Positions 41,027-50,931 of a stretch of 64,000 nucleotides of DNA are shown one piece after another (the first letter of the stretch is position 1; each line of letters opens with the position of its first letter). Origin of the DNA: an uncultured Prevotella sp. (lineage in GTDB: Bacteria > Bacteroidota > Bacteroidia > Bacteroidales > Bacteroidaceae); contig NZ_CAMJFM010000004.1 of NCBI RefSeq assembly GCF_946404925.1, forward strand, positions 62,001 through 126,000, given 5' to 3'. A program made the translations under genes and the position numbers. The notes under the pieces are model-generated. The model was not told where the DNA came from, did no database searches, and saw nothing but the letters and a program-made list of their open reading frames with translations.

Positions 41027-42568
41027 ATGGCACAGGAAGATGTATTTAAGAAAATCGTAAGCCACTGTAAGGAGTATGGCTTTGTATTCCCATCAAGTGA
41101 GATTTACGATGGTTTAGGAGCCGTTTACGATTACGGACAGAATGGTGTTGAGTTGAAGAATAACATTAAGCAGTATTGGTGGAAGGCTATGACAATGCTT
41201 CACGAGAACATCGTGGGTATTGATAGCGCCATCTTTATGCACCCAACTATATGGAAGGCATCTGGTCACGTTGATGCTTTCAACGATCCCCTTATCGACA
41301 ACCGCGATTCAAAGAAGCGCTATCGTGCCGACGTTCTGATCGAGGATCAGATTGCTAAGTACGACGAGAAGATTCAGAAGGAAGTAGAGAAGGCTCGCAA
41401 GCGTTTTGGTGATAGCTTCGACGAGGCAAAGTACATGGAGACCAGTGAGCGCGTAAAGGAGACTAAGGAGAAGCGCGACAACCTGCACGCCCGCTATGCC
41501 GAGGCTATGCAGGGTCCAGACCTCGAGGCTCTGAAGCAGATTATCCTCGACGAGGAAATCGTAGATCCAATCAGCGGAACTAAGAACTGGACCGATGTTC
41601 GTCAGTTCAATCTGATGTTCGCTACCGAGATGGGTGCCAGCGCCGATGCTTCGATGAAGGTTTACCTGCGTCCTGAGACTGCTCAGGGTATCTTCGTTAA
41701 CTACCTGAACGTACAGAAGACCGGTCGTATGAAGATTCCTTTCGGTATCGCCCAGATTGGTAAGGCTTTCCGTAACGAGATTGTGGCTCGTCAGTTCATC
41801 TTCCGTATGCGTGAGTTCGAGCAGATGGAGATGCAGTTCTTTGTAGCTCCTGGTACAGAGCTCGAGTGGTTCCCCAAGTGGAAGGAAACTCGTATGAAGT
41901 GGCATCAGGCTCTGGGCTTTGGTGCTGAGAACTATCGATTCCACGACCACGACAAGCTGGCTCACTACGCTAATGCCGCTACTGATATCGAGTTCAAGAT
42001 GCCATTCGGATTCAAGGAGGTTGAGGGTATCCACTCTCGTACCAACTTCGACCTGAGTCAGCACGAGAAGTTCTCTGGCAAGAGCATCAAGTACTTCGAT
42101 CCTCAGACCAACGAGAGCTATACTCCATACGTTATCGAGACATCAATCGGTGTTGACCGTATGTTCCTGAGCATCATGTGTCACGCATTTGATGAGGAGA
42201 AGCTGGAGAATGGCGAGACACGTACCGTACTGCGTCTGCCTGCAGCATTGGCACCTGTTAAGTGTGCTGTAATGCCTTTGGTTAAGAAGGATGGTCTGCC
42301 CGAGAAGGCTCGCGAGATTATCGACCAGCTGAAGTATCACTTCGCTTGTCAGTACGATGAGAAGGATTCTATCGGAAAGCGTTATCGTCGTCAGGATGCC
42401 ATCGGTACTCCATACTGCGTAACAGTTGACCACGATTCTCTCACCGATGGTAAGGTAACTCTGCGTTTCCGCGATACCATGGAGCAGGAGCGTGTAAACA
42501 TCAGCGACCTCAACTCAATCATCGAGGATAAGGTTAGCATTGCAAGTCTGCTTAAGAAGCTTCAGTAA
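41027..42568 (+). CDS. glyS: Glycyl-tRNA synthetase (dimeric, single-chain type)
   Basis: A 513-residue class II synthetase. N-terminal 'HCKEYGFVFPSSEIYDGLGAVYDYGQNGVELKNNIK'; motif 2 'FRNEIVARQFIFRMREFEQMEMQFF'; motif 3 'SIGVDRMFL'; C-terminal anticodon-binding domain 'LPAALAPVKCAVMPL'. It charges tRNA-Gly. A tandem tract starts at its stop codon and leads into the next gene. Confidence 0.96.
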   Translation: MAQEDVFKKIVSHCKEYGFVFPSSEIYDGLGAVYDYGQNGVELKNNIKQYWWKAMTMLHENIVGIDSAIFMHPTIWKASGHVDAFNDPLIDNRDSKKRYRADVLIEDQIAKYDEKIQKEVEKARKRFGDSFDEAKYMETSERVKETKEKRDNLHARYAEAMQGPDLEALKQIILDEEIVDPISGTKNWTDVRQFNLMFATEMGASADASMKVYLRPETAQGIFVNYLNVQKTGRMKIPFGIAQIGKAFRNEIVARQFIFRMREFEQMEMQFFVAPGTELEWFPKWKETRMKWHQALGFGAENYRFHDHDKLAHYANAATDIEFKMPFGFKEVEGIHSRTNFDLSQHEKFSGKSIKYFDPQTNESYTPYVIETSIGVDRMFLSIMCHAFDEEKLENGETRTVLRLPAALAPVKCAVMPLVKKDGLPEKAREIIDQLKYHFACQYDEKDSIGKRYRRQDAIGTPYCVTVDHDSLTDGKVTLRFRDTMEQERVNISDLNSIIEDKVSIASLLKKLQ

Positions 42569-42691
42569 TGAAGTGAATAGTGATTAGTGAATAGTGAATA
42601 ATGAAAAGTATGAATATAATTAATAGCTGTAAGAAATGGCTTGGATATGTGGGTGTGATACTATTCACTATTCACTGTTCACTATTCATTG
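42567..42691. repeat. Inverted pair of AGTGAATAG tracts around a lipoprotein start codon
   Basis: The left arm (42567-42608) starts in the glyS stop and runs through the ATG at 42601. The right arm (42661-42691) is the reverse complement (TATTCACTATTCACTG type) and encodes residues about 21-31, the signal-peptide core. The architecture equals that at 25006-25120 with an unrelated repeat unit. Confidence 0.85.
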
Positions 42692-43209
42692 TCTCTTGCA
42701 GCGAGGATAGCGAGGCAGTAGGTGAGTTCGACAAGTGGCAAGAGAAGAACGATGCTTATATTGATAAGCTGGCCGCCAGCTCTATGACCAAGTATCTTAC
42801 CTACACCAAGAATCCATCTCTTTTAGGTGGCGTTAATACCGATTACGTATATGTAGAGGTGCTTGAGTCGGGTAAAGGTGCAGAAACTGCCCTGTTTACT
42901 GATACTGTGCGTGTGGCTTACAGAGGTCGTCTTATCCCAAGTCCATCGTATAGCGAGGGTTATGTTTTTGATCAGACATATCTTGGCACTTTTGACTGGA
43001 AGACTGCTGGCACCTCCAAGTTCTGTCCAGGTGAGTCAGGTCTGCGCGATGGTTTTGCCACCGTTCTCCAGCACATGCACGTGGGCGACCGCTGGCGTGT
43101 ACACTTCTCTTATAAGCTTGGATATGGTAGTTCGGATTATAGCGATATCCCTGGATACAGCGATCTGATATTCGATATTGCAGTCTACGATATCTGGCAT
43201 CCGTACTAA
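42601..43209 (+). CDS. FKBP-type peptidyl-prolyl isomerase lipoprotein
   Basis: A 202-residue lipoprotein (lipobox 'LFIVSC', Cys about 33). After a short helical part, an FKBP-like domain spans about 80-198 ('VRVAYRGRLIPSPSYSEGYVFDQTYLG', 'GLRDGFATVLQHMHVGDRWRVHFSYKLGYGSSD'). A second start at 42610 (MNIINSC) is possible. The signal-peptide core FTIHCSLFIV is encoded by a repeat tract mirrored upstream, so translation may be structurally controlled. Confidence 0.82.
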   Translation: MKSMNIINSCKKWLGYVGVILFTIHCSLFIVSCSEDSEAVGEFDKWQEKNDAYIDKLAASSMTKYLTYTKNPSLLGGVNTDYVYVEVLESGKGAETALFTDTVRVAYRGRLIPSPSYSEGYVFDQTYLGTFDWKTAGTSKFCPGESGLRDGFATVLQHMHVGDRWRVHFSYKLGYGSSDYSDIPGYSDLIFDIAVYDIWHPY

Positions 43210-43244
43210 ACCCAAGAAACGAATAACTAATTAACTAATAGCCT

Positions 43245-44081
43245 ATGCCTAAGTACGCAGATTATATTAAGAGGATTGAAATCGACTCGCTCTGGAGCGG
43301 GAAGAAGCACATTGTGTGGGAGCTTAATCGCCATGTTAATATCCTTAGCGGTATGAACGGTGAGGGCAAGAGTACTATCCTTAATAAGGTGGTGAAGGGC
43401 TTGTTGGCCGGTGGTGAGTTTCCCTCGCACATGCTCAAGGGTGTGCATCTGGATGTGGAGCCTGAAGATGCAAAGTGGATTCGTTATGATATGATTCGCT
43501 CGCTCGACTCCAATCTGCAGCAGGCATTGGCCGAGGGCGAGGGGTTTCTTCGTCAGGCACTTTCTGCCTTAGCTGGAGTAGGGGGTGGTTCGCTACTCGA
43601 CATCCAGCTTTATAATCTTCAGCGTAAATACCTTGATTATCAGGTAAACATAGGTAATCGTATTATTGAGAAACTGCAAGCAGGCGATGCAGAGGCTGCT
43701 CAACAGCTATCTCAGAAGAAAACACGCTTCCAGGATATTGTGGATGATCTGTTCCGCGATACGGGTAAGAAGATGATTCGAACGGAGAATGAACTTCGTT
43801 TCACTCAGATTGGTGAGGTGTTGTTACCCTATCAGCTGTCGAGTGGTGAGAAGCAGATATTGATTATCCTGCTTACTGTATTGGTAGAGGATAATCAGCC
43901 TTACGTACTGTTTATGGATGAACCTGAGGTGTCATTGCATCTGGAATGGCAGAAGCGTCTTGTTGACCTTTGCCTCGAACTAAATCCCAATGTACAGATC
44001 ATTCTAACCACTCACTCGCCCGCCATCGTTATGAACGGCTGGGTAGATAGTGTTACTGAGGTGAGCGATATCACCATCTAG
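43245..44081 (+). CDS. ABC/OLD-type AAA ATPase of a two-gene ATPase + DUF4435 pair
   Basis: A 278-residue ATPase. Walker A 'GMNGEGKST' (36-44), signature 'LSSGEKQ' (198-204), Walker B 'VLFMDEPE' (221-228) and H-loop 'TTHSPA'. The compact AAA_21-like fold lacks a long coiled coil or SMC hinge. It is followed after 30 bp by a DUF4435 (TOPRIM-like) protein. This is the gene pair of PARIS (AriA + AriB) and resembles a split OLD nuclease; an RNA- or DNA-damage role is also possible. Confidence 0.82.
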   Translation: MPKYADYIKRIEIDSLWSGKKHIVWELNRHVNILSGMNGEGKSTILNKVVKGLLAGGEFPSHMLKGVHLDVEPEDAKWIRYDMIRSLDSNLQQALAEGEGFLRQALSALAGVGGGSLLDIQLYNLQRKYLDYQVNIGNRIIEKLQAGDAEAAQQLSQKKTRFQDIVDDLFRDTGKKMIRTENELRFTQIGEVLLPYQLSSGEKQILIILLTVLVEDNQPYVLFMDEPEVSLHLEWQKRLVDLCLELNPNVQIILTTHSPAIVMNGWVDSVTEVSDITI

Positions 44082-44082
44082 T

Positions 44083-44110
44083 ATTTCTAGTTTATCTAGT
44101 AAATCTAGTT
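44083..44110 (+). repeat. Tandem TCTAGTTTA/TCTAGTAAA tract
   Basis: Three 8-10 bp units fill the whole gap between the ATPase stop and the DUF4435 start. Confidence 0.6.
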
Positions 44111-44111
44111 T

Positions 44112-45110
44112 ATGCCAAGCAGACTTAAAGATAATCTGAATAGCAAATATTTCGAGGCGGCCAATGCGCTTACCTCTAAAAAAGCGCGACATAGGATTGT
44201 GGCCTATGTCGAGAGTTATGATGACATCTACTTCTGGCGAACTGTTCTTAGTGAGTTTGAGAACGATAAACGTTTCTTTGAGGTGATGCTGCCCTCAAAG
44301 ATGAACCTTACTCGTGGCAAGAAGTCTGTGCTGATGAATTTCCTTGAGGGTGAACCTTTGGGAAAAGATATGATAGCATGTGTAGACGCCGATTACGATT
44401 ATCTTATTCAGGGGCGTACCCATCAGTCGCGTCGTGTTTTGGAGAGTCCGTATGTGTTTCATACCTATGTGTATGCTATCGAGAATTTCCAGTGTTACGC
44501 TCCTTCGCTGCATAATGTCTGTGTGTCAGTAACGCTCAATGATCATCGCATTTTCGATTTTCGTGAGTATTTCTCTCTGTTCAGTGAGGCAATTTTCCCG
44601 CTATTCGTATGGTCTGTCATGATGTATCGTAATGGTAATTATCCTAAGTTCTCTATCACAGACTTCTGTCGTGTAGCTGATCCTGGTGGTTTCAATGTTC
44701 AGAATCCTGCTACGTCTATTGCCAGATTGAAGCATAAGGTGCGTACCAAGATCAATGAACTTCAGCGCCAGTATCCTGATGCCAAAGACGAGTATCTGAC
44801 CACTAAGGACGATCTTAGGGTTCTTGGTGTTACTCCGCAAACCACCTATTTATATATACAGGGTCATCATCTGTTCGATACTGTTGTAACACCAATATTG
44901 TCAAAGGTTTGCAACCTGTTGCGCCAAGAGCGCCAGAATGAGATTTACTACGCCACAGCACATAAAACTCAGAAGAGAAATGAAATGTCCTGTTACGAAA
45001 ACTCGCTCCAGGACATTAAGGTTATGCTTAAAAAGAACACGGGCTACACCACTTCCGAGCAATTCCGTCGCCTTCAAGACGATATTCGAAAGTATTTAGG
45101 CACGGATTAA
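44112..45110 (+). CDS. DUF4435 (TOPRIM-like) protein, partner of the AAA ATPase
   Basis: A 332-residue protein. The TOPRIM-type acidic residues are visible as E34 ('IVAYVESYDDIYFWR') and D92xD94 ('ACVDADYDYL'), matching DUF4435 as in PARIS effector AriB. Further blocks are 'TYVYAIENFQCY' and 'LYIQGHHLFDTVVTPIL'. A nuclease or nucleic-acid role with the ATPase is likely. The last residues (LGTD) and stop are encoded by the left arm of repeat element D. Confidence 0.82.
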   Translation: MPSRLKDNLNSKYFEAANALTSKKARHRIVAYVESYDDIYFWRTVLSEFENDKRFFEVMLPSKMNLTRGKKSVLMNFLEGEPLGKDMIACVDADYDYLIQGRTHQSRRVLESPYVFHTYVYAIENFQCYAPSLHNVCVSVTLNDHRIFDFREYFSLFSEAIFPLFVWSVMMYRNGNYPKFSITDFCRVADPGGFNVQNPATSIARLKHKVRTKINELQRQYPDAKDEYLTTKDDLRVLGVTPQTTYLYIQGHHLFDTVVTPILSKVCNLLRQERQNEIYYATAHKTQKRNEMSCYENSLQDIKVMLKKNTGYTTSEQFRRLQDDIRKYLGTD

Positions 45111-45199
45111 CACAGCTCTCTTTTGGAGAAACGCTGCTTAAAGATTACATAATAATCCGTGTCTTTAATTTATTAAAGCCGCGTTAATCCGTGCCTAAA
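45095..45199. repeat. Inverted-repeat element D between convergent genes
   Basis: The left arm TTTAGGCACGGATTAACAC (45095-45113) gives the DUF4435 stop; the right arm (45181-45199) is its mirror and ends one base before the manA stop. It has the same TTTAGGCACGGATT ends as element B and may also act as a bidirectional terminator. Confidence 0.8.
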
Positions 45200-45200
45200 C

Positions 45201-46103
45201 TTATACGAATGTTTCAAGGAACTTAATTTCTCCCTTAACTTTTACCTCACCGGTTGTGGCAGGAAGGAGGATGGTATCGCCCTTAGCAAAAACCAACTCC
45301 TCTCCATTGGCAATGATAGCACCTTCGCCTTTAACCGCAATTAGAATTACAAACGAGTCGAGTTCAGAGTAATCTAAAGTCATAGGTTCAGTAAGATCGT
45401 ATATCGCTGTGGTAAAGTATGGGCACTCTGCTATCAGTACTCCCTCATTCTTGGTGGGCTGATATTTGGTGCGATAGTTTGCTTGTACTGTATAGTCGAT
45501 GCTTTCTGCAGCCTTTTCTGTGTGCAGCTCGCGATAGTTACCATCCTTGTCCTTACGTTTATAGTCGTAAATACGATATGTAACATCGCTTGTCTGCTGT
45601 ATTTCTGCTACTTTGCAGCCACCGCCAATGGCGTGAATACGTCCTGCTGGGATATAAAATACATCGTCTTCTTTCACCTCATAGCATGCCAAGGCATCAG
45701 TTATGGTGTCGTTATCAACCATGGCTTTGTACTCTGCAGGGGTAATCTCTTTTTTCAGACCACAGTATAGCTTAGCGTCAGATGCGCAATCAAGTGCGTA
45801 CCACATCTCTGTTTTTCCATGGCTCTTGCCGTGCTTCTTGGCTATTTCATCGTTGGGATGTACCTGTATGCTCAGGTCGCGTTTCGCATCGATAAACTTG
45901 ATAAGTAGCGGGAATTCGTCGCCAAATCGCTGATAGTTCTCCTCGCCAATAAGATTCTCTTTCTGCTCTTTTACAATCTGGTTAAGAGTCTTTCCTTTGT
46001 CTTCGCCGCAGGCCACAATCGTCTCGCTACCTGCAACTCCAGAGATTTGCCAGCTTTCGCTGCCCCAGATCATCTGCTTGATTAATGGTTCAAACTTGTA
46101 CAT
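45201..46103 (-). CDS. manA: Class I mannose-6-phosphate isomerase
   Basis: A 300-residue cupin isomerase linking fructose-6-P and mannose-6-P. 'FEPLIKQMIWGSESW'; zinc ligands in 'IQVHPND' and 'GKTEMWYAL'; catalytic-region 'FYIPAGRIHAIGGG'; C-terminal cupin. The start at MYKFEPL (46103) is preferred because the six upstream residues are encoded by a tandem tract. It feeds GDP-mannose for surface glycans encoded later in the window. Confidence 0.92.
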   Translation of the reverse strand: MYKFEPLIKQMIWGSESWQISGVAGSETIVACGEDKGKTLNQIVKEQKENLIGEENYQRFGDEFPLLIKFIDAKRDLSIQVHPNDEIAKKHGKSHGKTEMWYALDCASDAKLYCGLKKEITPAEYKAMVDNDTITDALACYEVKEDDVFYIPAGRIHAIGGGCKVAEIQQTSDVTYRIYDYKRKDKDGNYRELHTEKAAESIDYTVQANYRTKYQPTKNEGVLIAECPYFTTAIYDLTEPMTLDYSELDSFVILIAVKGEGAIIANGEELVFAKGDTILLPATTGEVKVKGEIKFLETFV

Positions 46104-46140
46104 TGTTTCAGTAATTATCAATTGTCAATTATCAATTATC
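46104..46140 (-). repeat. Tandem ATAATTG/ACAATTG tract between trkH and manA
   Basis: On the minus strand ATAATTG, ATAATTG, ACAATTG and ATAATT follow each other from the trkH stop to the manA start region. Confidence 0.65.
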
Positions 46141-47598
46141 TTAGTTTTCTTTCCAGAAGCTGCGCGTAAACAATACCAGTACCGTCATAATCTCAAGACG
46201 TCCCATCAGCATCAGTGGGCATAGTATCCACTTAATCAAATCGGGTAGAATTGACCACGACATAACAGGGCCTATCTGTGTGCCCAGTGTTGGTCCTACG
46301 TTGCTCACGCAGCTTAGCGCGATGGTTATGGCGTTAGTATTGTCGATGCCAGCTACAATCATAATGGTGGCTGTTACCAGTGTCATCAGCATTGTCAAAG
46401 TAAAGAATGCAAATAGTGCCACTAACTTCGACTGTGGTATGTTAATACCGTTTATCTTAACAGGAAGAACTGCATTGGGGTGCAGAATCTGTCGGAAGTT
46501 GTTACGTATCACCTTCAACAGCATCACGCCGCGCACGCATTTAAATCCGCCGCTGGTGCTACCTGCGCATGCACCTAGATACATCACCACGCCTAATATC
46601 ACCCATGTGATGTGAGGCCATGTGCCAGCATCCTCGTTAAACATACCCGTGGTGGTCATAAACGATACAACCTGGAATAGTGCAGCTCTAAATGCATGTT
46701 CTATATCGTAGCCCATACGTGTTAGTAACAGGTACATAATCCATAGTGTGGCTCCTGCTACAACGCTTATGTAGAGTTTGAATTCCGAGTTTGAAAATAG
46801 CGCCTTTACTTTCATCTTTACTATACTTACATATAATAAGGTGAAGTTGATACCTGATAGGAATTGGAATGTAATCGATATGTAGTCGATGGTGGGCGAA
46901 TGAAAAAACTCTGTACTCTCGTTATGGATGGCGAAACCGCCTGTGGCCGTTGTGGTCATCGAGTAGTTTAGGGCTTCAAACCAGTCCATTCCTGCTGCAC
47001 AGTATGATAGTCCACAAGCTATGGTCAGCATAAAGTATATGCTCCAAATCCATTTAGCTGTGGTAGATAGTCGTGGGTGCATCTTTGCCTTGATGGGGCC
47101 TGTGGCCTCAGCAGCAAATACTTTTACGCTTCCTCCAACAAGTGATGGCAAGATGGCAATGGTAAAGAATACGATTCCCAATCCGCCTATCCACTGTGTC
47201 AGCGATCGCCAGAACAGTATGGCGTGCGGCAGTATCTCCACATCGTCAATAATTGATGCTCCCGTCGTGGTGAATCCCGAGGTCGACTCGAAGAATGCAT
47301 CGGTTACATTGGTAATGCATCCGTGTATCAGGAATGGGAACATACCAAAGAACGAGAATACAACCCACGCGGCTGTCACCACCACGTAGGCATCTCTACG
47401 ACTGAGGCTGTTTTCAGAGTTGCGTCCGAGATATAAAAAGAAGAAACCGCTTCCAAAAGTTATCAGCAGCGAGATCAGGAACGCCATCAGGTCGTCTTCG
47501 TTATAGAGGAACGACATCAGGGCGCACCATCCCATAAACTGCCCTTCGATAAAGAGCAACGAGCCTATAATCTTACTGATGATACGGAAGTTTACCAT
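46141..47598 (-). CDS. trkH: TrkH family potassium uptake transporter
   Basis: A 485-residue polytopic membrane protein with four pore-like repeats. Selectivity-filter-like segments include 'SGFTTTGASI', 'TTTATGGFAIHN', 'STSGGFKCVRG' and 'SNVGPTLGTQIGPV'. It is the membrane subunit working with TrkA. Its ATG overlaps the end of trkA by 7 bp. Confidence 0.93.
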   Translation of the reverse strand: MVNFRIISKIIGSLLFIEGQFMGWCALMSFLYNEDDLMAFLISLLITFGSGFFFLYLGRNSENSLSRRDAYVVVTAAWVVFSFFGMFPFLIHGCITNVTDAFFESTSGFTTTGASIIDDVEILPHAILFWRSLTQWIGGLGIVFFTIAILPSLVGGSVKVFAAEATGPIKAKMHPRLSTTAKWIWSIYFMLTIACGLSYCAAGMDWFEALNYSMTTTATGGFAIHNESTEFFHSPTIDYISITFQFLSGINFTLLYVSIVKMKVKALFSNSEFKLYISVVAGATLWIMYLLLTRMGYDIEHAFRAALFQVVSFMTTTGMFNEDAGTWPHITWVILGVVMYLGACAGSTSGGFKCVRGVMLLKVIRNNFRQILHPNAVLPVKINGINIPQSKLVALFAFFTLTMLMTLVTATIMIVAGIDNTNAITIALSCVSNVGPTLGTQIGPVMSWSILPDLIKWILCPLMLMGRLEIMTVLVLFTRSFWKEN

Positions 47599-48947
47599 AT
47601 CGAGTTCTTCTTGAAGAATTTTTCAATGTTGTTTAACTTCTGCTCGTGACAGAATACCATTACCGAGTCGCCCGCTTCAATCTGCGAGTTACCGTTAACC
47701 AGCATTCCCACACCATTTCGCACCAGTCCGCCAATGGTCACTCCAAATGGCAATCCAAGGTCCTTTACGGTTTTCTTTGTTACCTTTGATCCTTCTGCGG
47801 CAGTAAACTCAGCTACCTCGCTGTCCACCATCATCAGCGATCTTAGGTTGTCCACGTCAGCCTCAAGCAGCATCTGGTAAATATGGCTGGCGGCTATGGT
47901 CTTCTTATTAATGATAGTGCCAATATCCAGACTTTCGGCCATGGTCACGTAGTCCAGATTCTCTACCATGGCCACAGTTTTACGCACTCCCATCTTCTTT
48001 GCTGTCAGGCAGGCAAGAATGTTTGTTTCGGCATTCTCTGTAAGTGCTACAAAAGCCTGAGTATTTCTTATACCTTCTTCCTCCAGCAGTCCCAGGTCGC
48101 GTCCGTCACCATGAATCACCATGGTGTCTTTATTCTCAAGCAGCTCGTTCAGTCGCTCGCATCGTTTAGCGTCCTTCTCTATAATTTTCACGTTCATATA
48201 GTCGGGCACTGTAAGTGCTGCTCTCACTGTGGTCTTTCCGCCTCCCATCATGATAACATTCTTCACGTCAGTATAGTGCTCCTTTCCTACAATCTTGCGA
48301 ATGTAGGGAATGTACTCCTTTGTAGTCATGAAGTAGGCCAAATCGTTTACTCTTAGTTCGTCCATACCACTGGGGATGATGGTGTCGCCACCACGTTTGA
48401 TAGCCACAATGTGATATGGATCATCAGGGCCGCACAAGTCCTTAAGCGGTTGGTTCAATATCTCTGCCTGTTCTCTTAGCTTGATGCCCAACAATATCAG
48501 TGCTCCATCGTGTACATCCCAGCGTTGGCGTACCCAACTCAGTTTCAGTCCGTTGTTAATATCGATAGCAGCAAGCACCTCTGGGTAGATCAGTGAGTCC
48601 AGTCCTAAGTTCTTGAAGAACTGCTGTAGTCCTGGTGCCAGATACTCGTAGTTGTCAATACGGGCCACGGTTTTCTTGGCTCCGAGTGCATGTGCCAGTA
48701 TACATGCATTGATGTTGATGCTCTCTTCGGGAGTTACGCCAACAAACAGGTCAGCATTCTGTACGCCAGCCTCTTTCAGGGCTTTTATGCTTGTTGGCGA
48801 TGCGCAGTATGTCATCACGTCATACTCGCTCATCTTAGCCAGACGTTCATCGTCGGCATCTATCAGCACGCAGTCCTGATGTTCTCTCGACAACAATTTC
48901 GCCAGGTGAGTACCAACGGCGCCTGCACCTACTATTATTATCTTCAT
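47592..48947 (-). CDS. trkA: Trk system potassium uptake protein TrkA
   Basis: A 451-residue cytoplasmic regulator with two Rossmann RCK_N domains ('[18 protein letters not shown]' at the start, '[15 protein letters not shown]' near residue 234), each followed by RCK_C. It binds nucleotides and gates TrkH. It overlaps dxs by 4 bp upstream and trkH by 7 bp downstream. Confidence 0.94.
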   Translation of the reverse strand: MKIIIVGAGAVGTHLAKLLSREHQDCVLIDADDERLAKMSEYDVMTYCASPTSIKALKEAGVQNADLFVGVTPEESININACILAHALGAKKTVARIDNYEYLAPGLQQFFKNLGLDSLIYPEVLAAIDINNGLKLSWVRQRWDVHDGALILLGIKLREQAEILNQPLKDLCGPDDPYHIVAIKRGGDTIIPSGMDELRVNDLAYFMTTKEYIPYIRKIVGKEHYTDVKNVIMMGGGKTTVRAALTVPDYMNVKIIEKDAKRCERLNELLENKDTMVIHGDGRDLGLLEEEGIRNTQAFVALTENAETNILACLTAKKMGVRKTVAMVENLDYVTMAESLDIGTIINKKTIAASHIYQMLLEADVDNLRSLMMVDSEVAEFTAAEGSKVTKKTVKDLGLPFGVTIGGLVRNGVGMLVNGNSQIEAGDSVMVFCHEQKLNNIEKFFKKNSIW

Positions 48948-50839
48948 GCCAATATAGCTTTCTTAATACCCTCCTCGTCAATGCCTACTATGTGCATCAG
49001 CTCCTTAACGGTGCCGTGCTCCACAAAGTTGTCAGGTAGTCCAAGTCTCTGTATTTTCGGTGCATATCCGTGGTCGTTCATCCACTCAAGCACAGCCGAT
49101 CCAAGTCCACCGTTTATCACGCCGTTCTCTACGGTAATCACGCGCTTAAAGTTACGACCCACCTCATCGAGAATAGTTTCGTCCAACGGCTTTAAGAACC
49201 TCATGTCGTAATGAGCAATTGATAATTCTTTGTTCTCGTCATTTAATTGCTCGATGGCGCGCGTAACATTGTTTCCTATCGGACCAATACTCAGAACTGC
49301 TACATCTTTACCATCGTGCAGTTTTCTACCTGTACCCACTTTTATCTCTTCCAGTGGGCAACGCCAGTCTTGCAACTCACCGCCGCCTCGTGGGTATCTG
49401 ATCACAAATGGCCCCTTGTTGGGCAGTTGTGCGGTATACATCAGTCTTCTCAGCTCATGCTCATCAAATGGCGAGCATATTGTAAGGTTGGGCACTGGGC
49501 GTAGTGAGGCTAAATCGAATGCACCATGGTGTGTGGCGCCATCTTCGCCTACTAGTCCGGCGCGGTCAAAGCAGAACACTACGTTCAGGTTCAGCAGTGC
49601 TACGTCGTGAATGATATTATCGAATGCTCTTTGTGCAAATGCACTGTATATATTGCAGAATGGCAGCAGTCCGTCCTTGGCCATACCTCCGCTGAATGTT
49701 ACTGCATGGCCCTCGGCTATACCCACATCGAATGTTCTGTTGGGCATCTCCTTCATCATAATGTTCATAGAGCAGCCACTTGGCATGGCAGGTGTTACGC
49801 CCACTATCTTAGGGTTCTGTTTAGCCAGTTCCAATAGCGTGTGACCAAATACATCCTGATATTTCTGAGGTTTTGTGGGGTCATTGTCCACAATGCGTTC
49901 GCCAGTATCAGGATTGAATTTTCCAGGAGCGTGCCATGTAGTTACATCCTTTTCTGCAGGTGCATATCCGTGTCCCTTCTGAGTATGCAGGTGTAACAGC
50001 TTGGGGCCTTTCATCTGCTTCAGTTGACTCAGTATTCGTACCAACTCCTTCACGTTGTGTCCGTCAAAGGGGCCAAAGTACTGGATGTTCATACCATCGA
50101 ATATGTTCTGCTGATGTGATATGGCGCTTTTCACGGCGTTGCTCAGACGGATGAGTCCCTTCTTGCGGTCGTCATTCATCATGCCGTGGCGGTTTAGCCA
50201 GCGCACCGTCTTGAATTTCAGGGCATTGTAGTGCTCGTTGGTGCTCAGGTTTAGCAGATATTGCTTCATGCCACCCACGCTACGGTCAATCGACATATTA
50301 TTGTCGTTCAGAATAATCAGCAGGTTGTTGGGGCTACTTGATACGTTGTTCAGACCCTCAAATGCCAATCCGCCGCTCAGTGCACCATCGCCTATAACAG
50401 CCACCACGTGGCGGTCGTGTTTACCCTCCAGTTCGGCAGCTACAGCCATGCCTAATGCAGCCGATACCGAGTTGCTGGCATGTCCGCATGCAAAGGTGTC
50501 GTACTCGCTTTCTTCTGGTGAAGGGAAGGGTTTGATACCGCCAAGTTTTCTGTTCGTGCAGAACTTGTCTTTTCTGCCCGTCAGTATCTTGTGTCCGTAG
50601 GCTTGATGTCCCACGTCCCATACTATTCTGTCTTCTGGAGTGTTATATACGTAATGTAGAGCCACAGTAATCTCGGCCACACCTAAACTCGATGCTAAGT
50701 GTCCCGGGTTCACCGCCACTTCTTCAATAATGTCGCGTCGCAGTTCAGCGCAAACCTGTGGCAAATCTTCCACCTTCAGTTTTCTCAAATCCTCAGGTGT
50801 ATCTATCTTATTTAATAGAGTAAACTCAGTCTTTTCCAC
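48944..50839 (-). CDS. dxs: 1-deoxy-D-xylulose-5-phosphate synthase
   Basis: A 631-residue thiamine-diphosphate enzyme. '[14 protein letters not shown]', ThDP motif '[20 protein letters not shown]...LNDNNMSID', '[12 protein letters not shown]' and the C-terminal transketolase domain ('[19 protein letters not shown]'). It catalyses the first step of the MEP isoprenoid pathway whose later enzyme IspG is at 17999. It is the first gene of dxs-trkA-trkH-manA. Confidence 0.96.
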   Translation of the reverse strand: MEKTEFTLLNKIDTPEDLRKLKVEDLPQVCAELRRDIIEEVAVNPGHLASSLGVAEITVALHYVYNTPEDRIVWDVGHQAYGHKILTGRKDKFCTNRKLGGIKPFPSPEESEYDTFACGHASNSVSAALGMAVAAELEGKHDRHVVAVIGDGALSGGLAFEGLNNVSSSPNNLLIILNDNNMSIDRSVGGMKQYLLNLSTNEHYNALKFKTVRWLNRHGMMNDDRKKGLIRLSNAVKSAISHQQNIFDGMNIQYFGPFDGHNVKELVRILSQLKQMKGPKLLHLHTQKGHGYAPAEKDVTTWHAPGKFNPDTGERIVDNDPTKPQKYQDVFGHTLLELAKQNPKIVGVTPAMPSGCSMNIMMKEMPNRTFDVGIAEGHAVTFSGGMAKDGLLPFCNIYSAFAQRAFDNIIHDVALLNLNVVFCFDRAGLVGEDGATHHGAFDLASLRPVPNLTICSPFDEHELRRLMYTAQLPNKGPFVIRYPRGGGELQDWRCPLEEIKVGTGRKLHDGKDVAVLSIGPIGNNVTRAIEQLNDENKELSIAHYDMRFLKPLDETILDEVGRNFKRVITVENGVINGGLGSAVLEWMNDHGYAPKIQRLGLPDNFVEHGTVKELMHIVGIDEEGIKKAILA

Positions 50840-50861
50840 ACAAAATATATTTTTTCGAGTG

Positions 50862-50892
50862 CAAAGTTAAGCAAATTTATTCAAATTACAAA
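50862..50892 (-). promoter_or_regulatory. Promoter of the dxs-trkA-trkH operon
   Basis: Minus strand TTTG (50889-50892), 19 nt, TAACTTTG (50862-50869), 22 nt before the ATG. Confidence 0.75.
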
Positions 50893-50931
50893 ATAAATCA
50901 CTAAATTTGCATTCTGAAGTATTAAACTATT

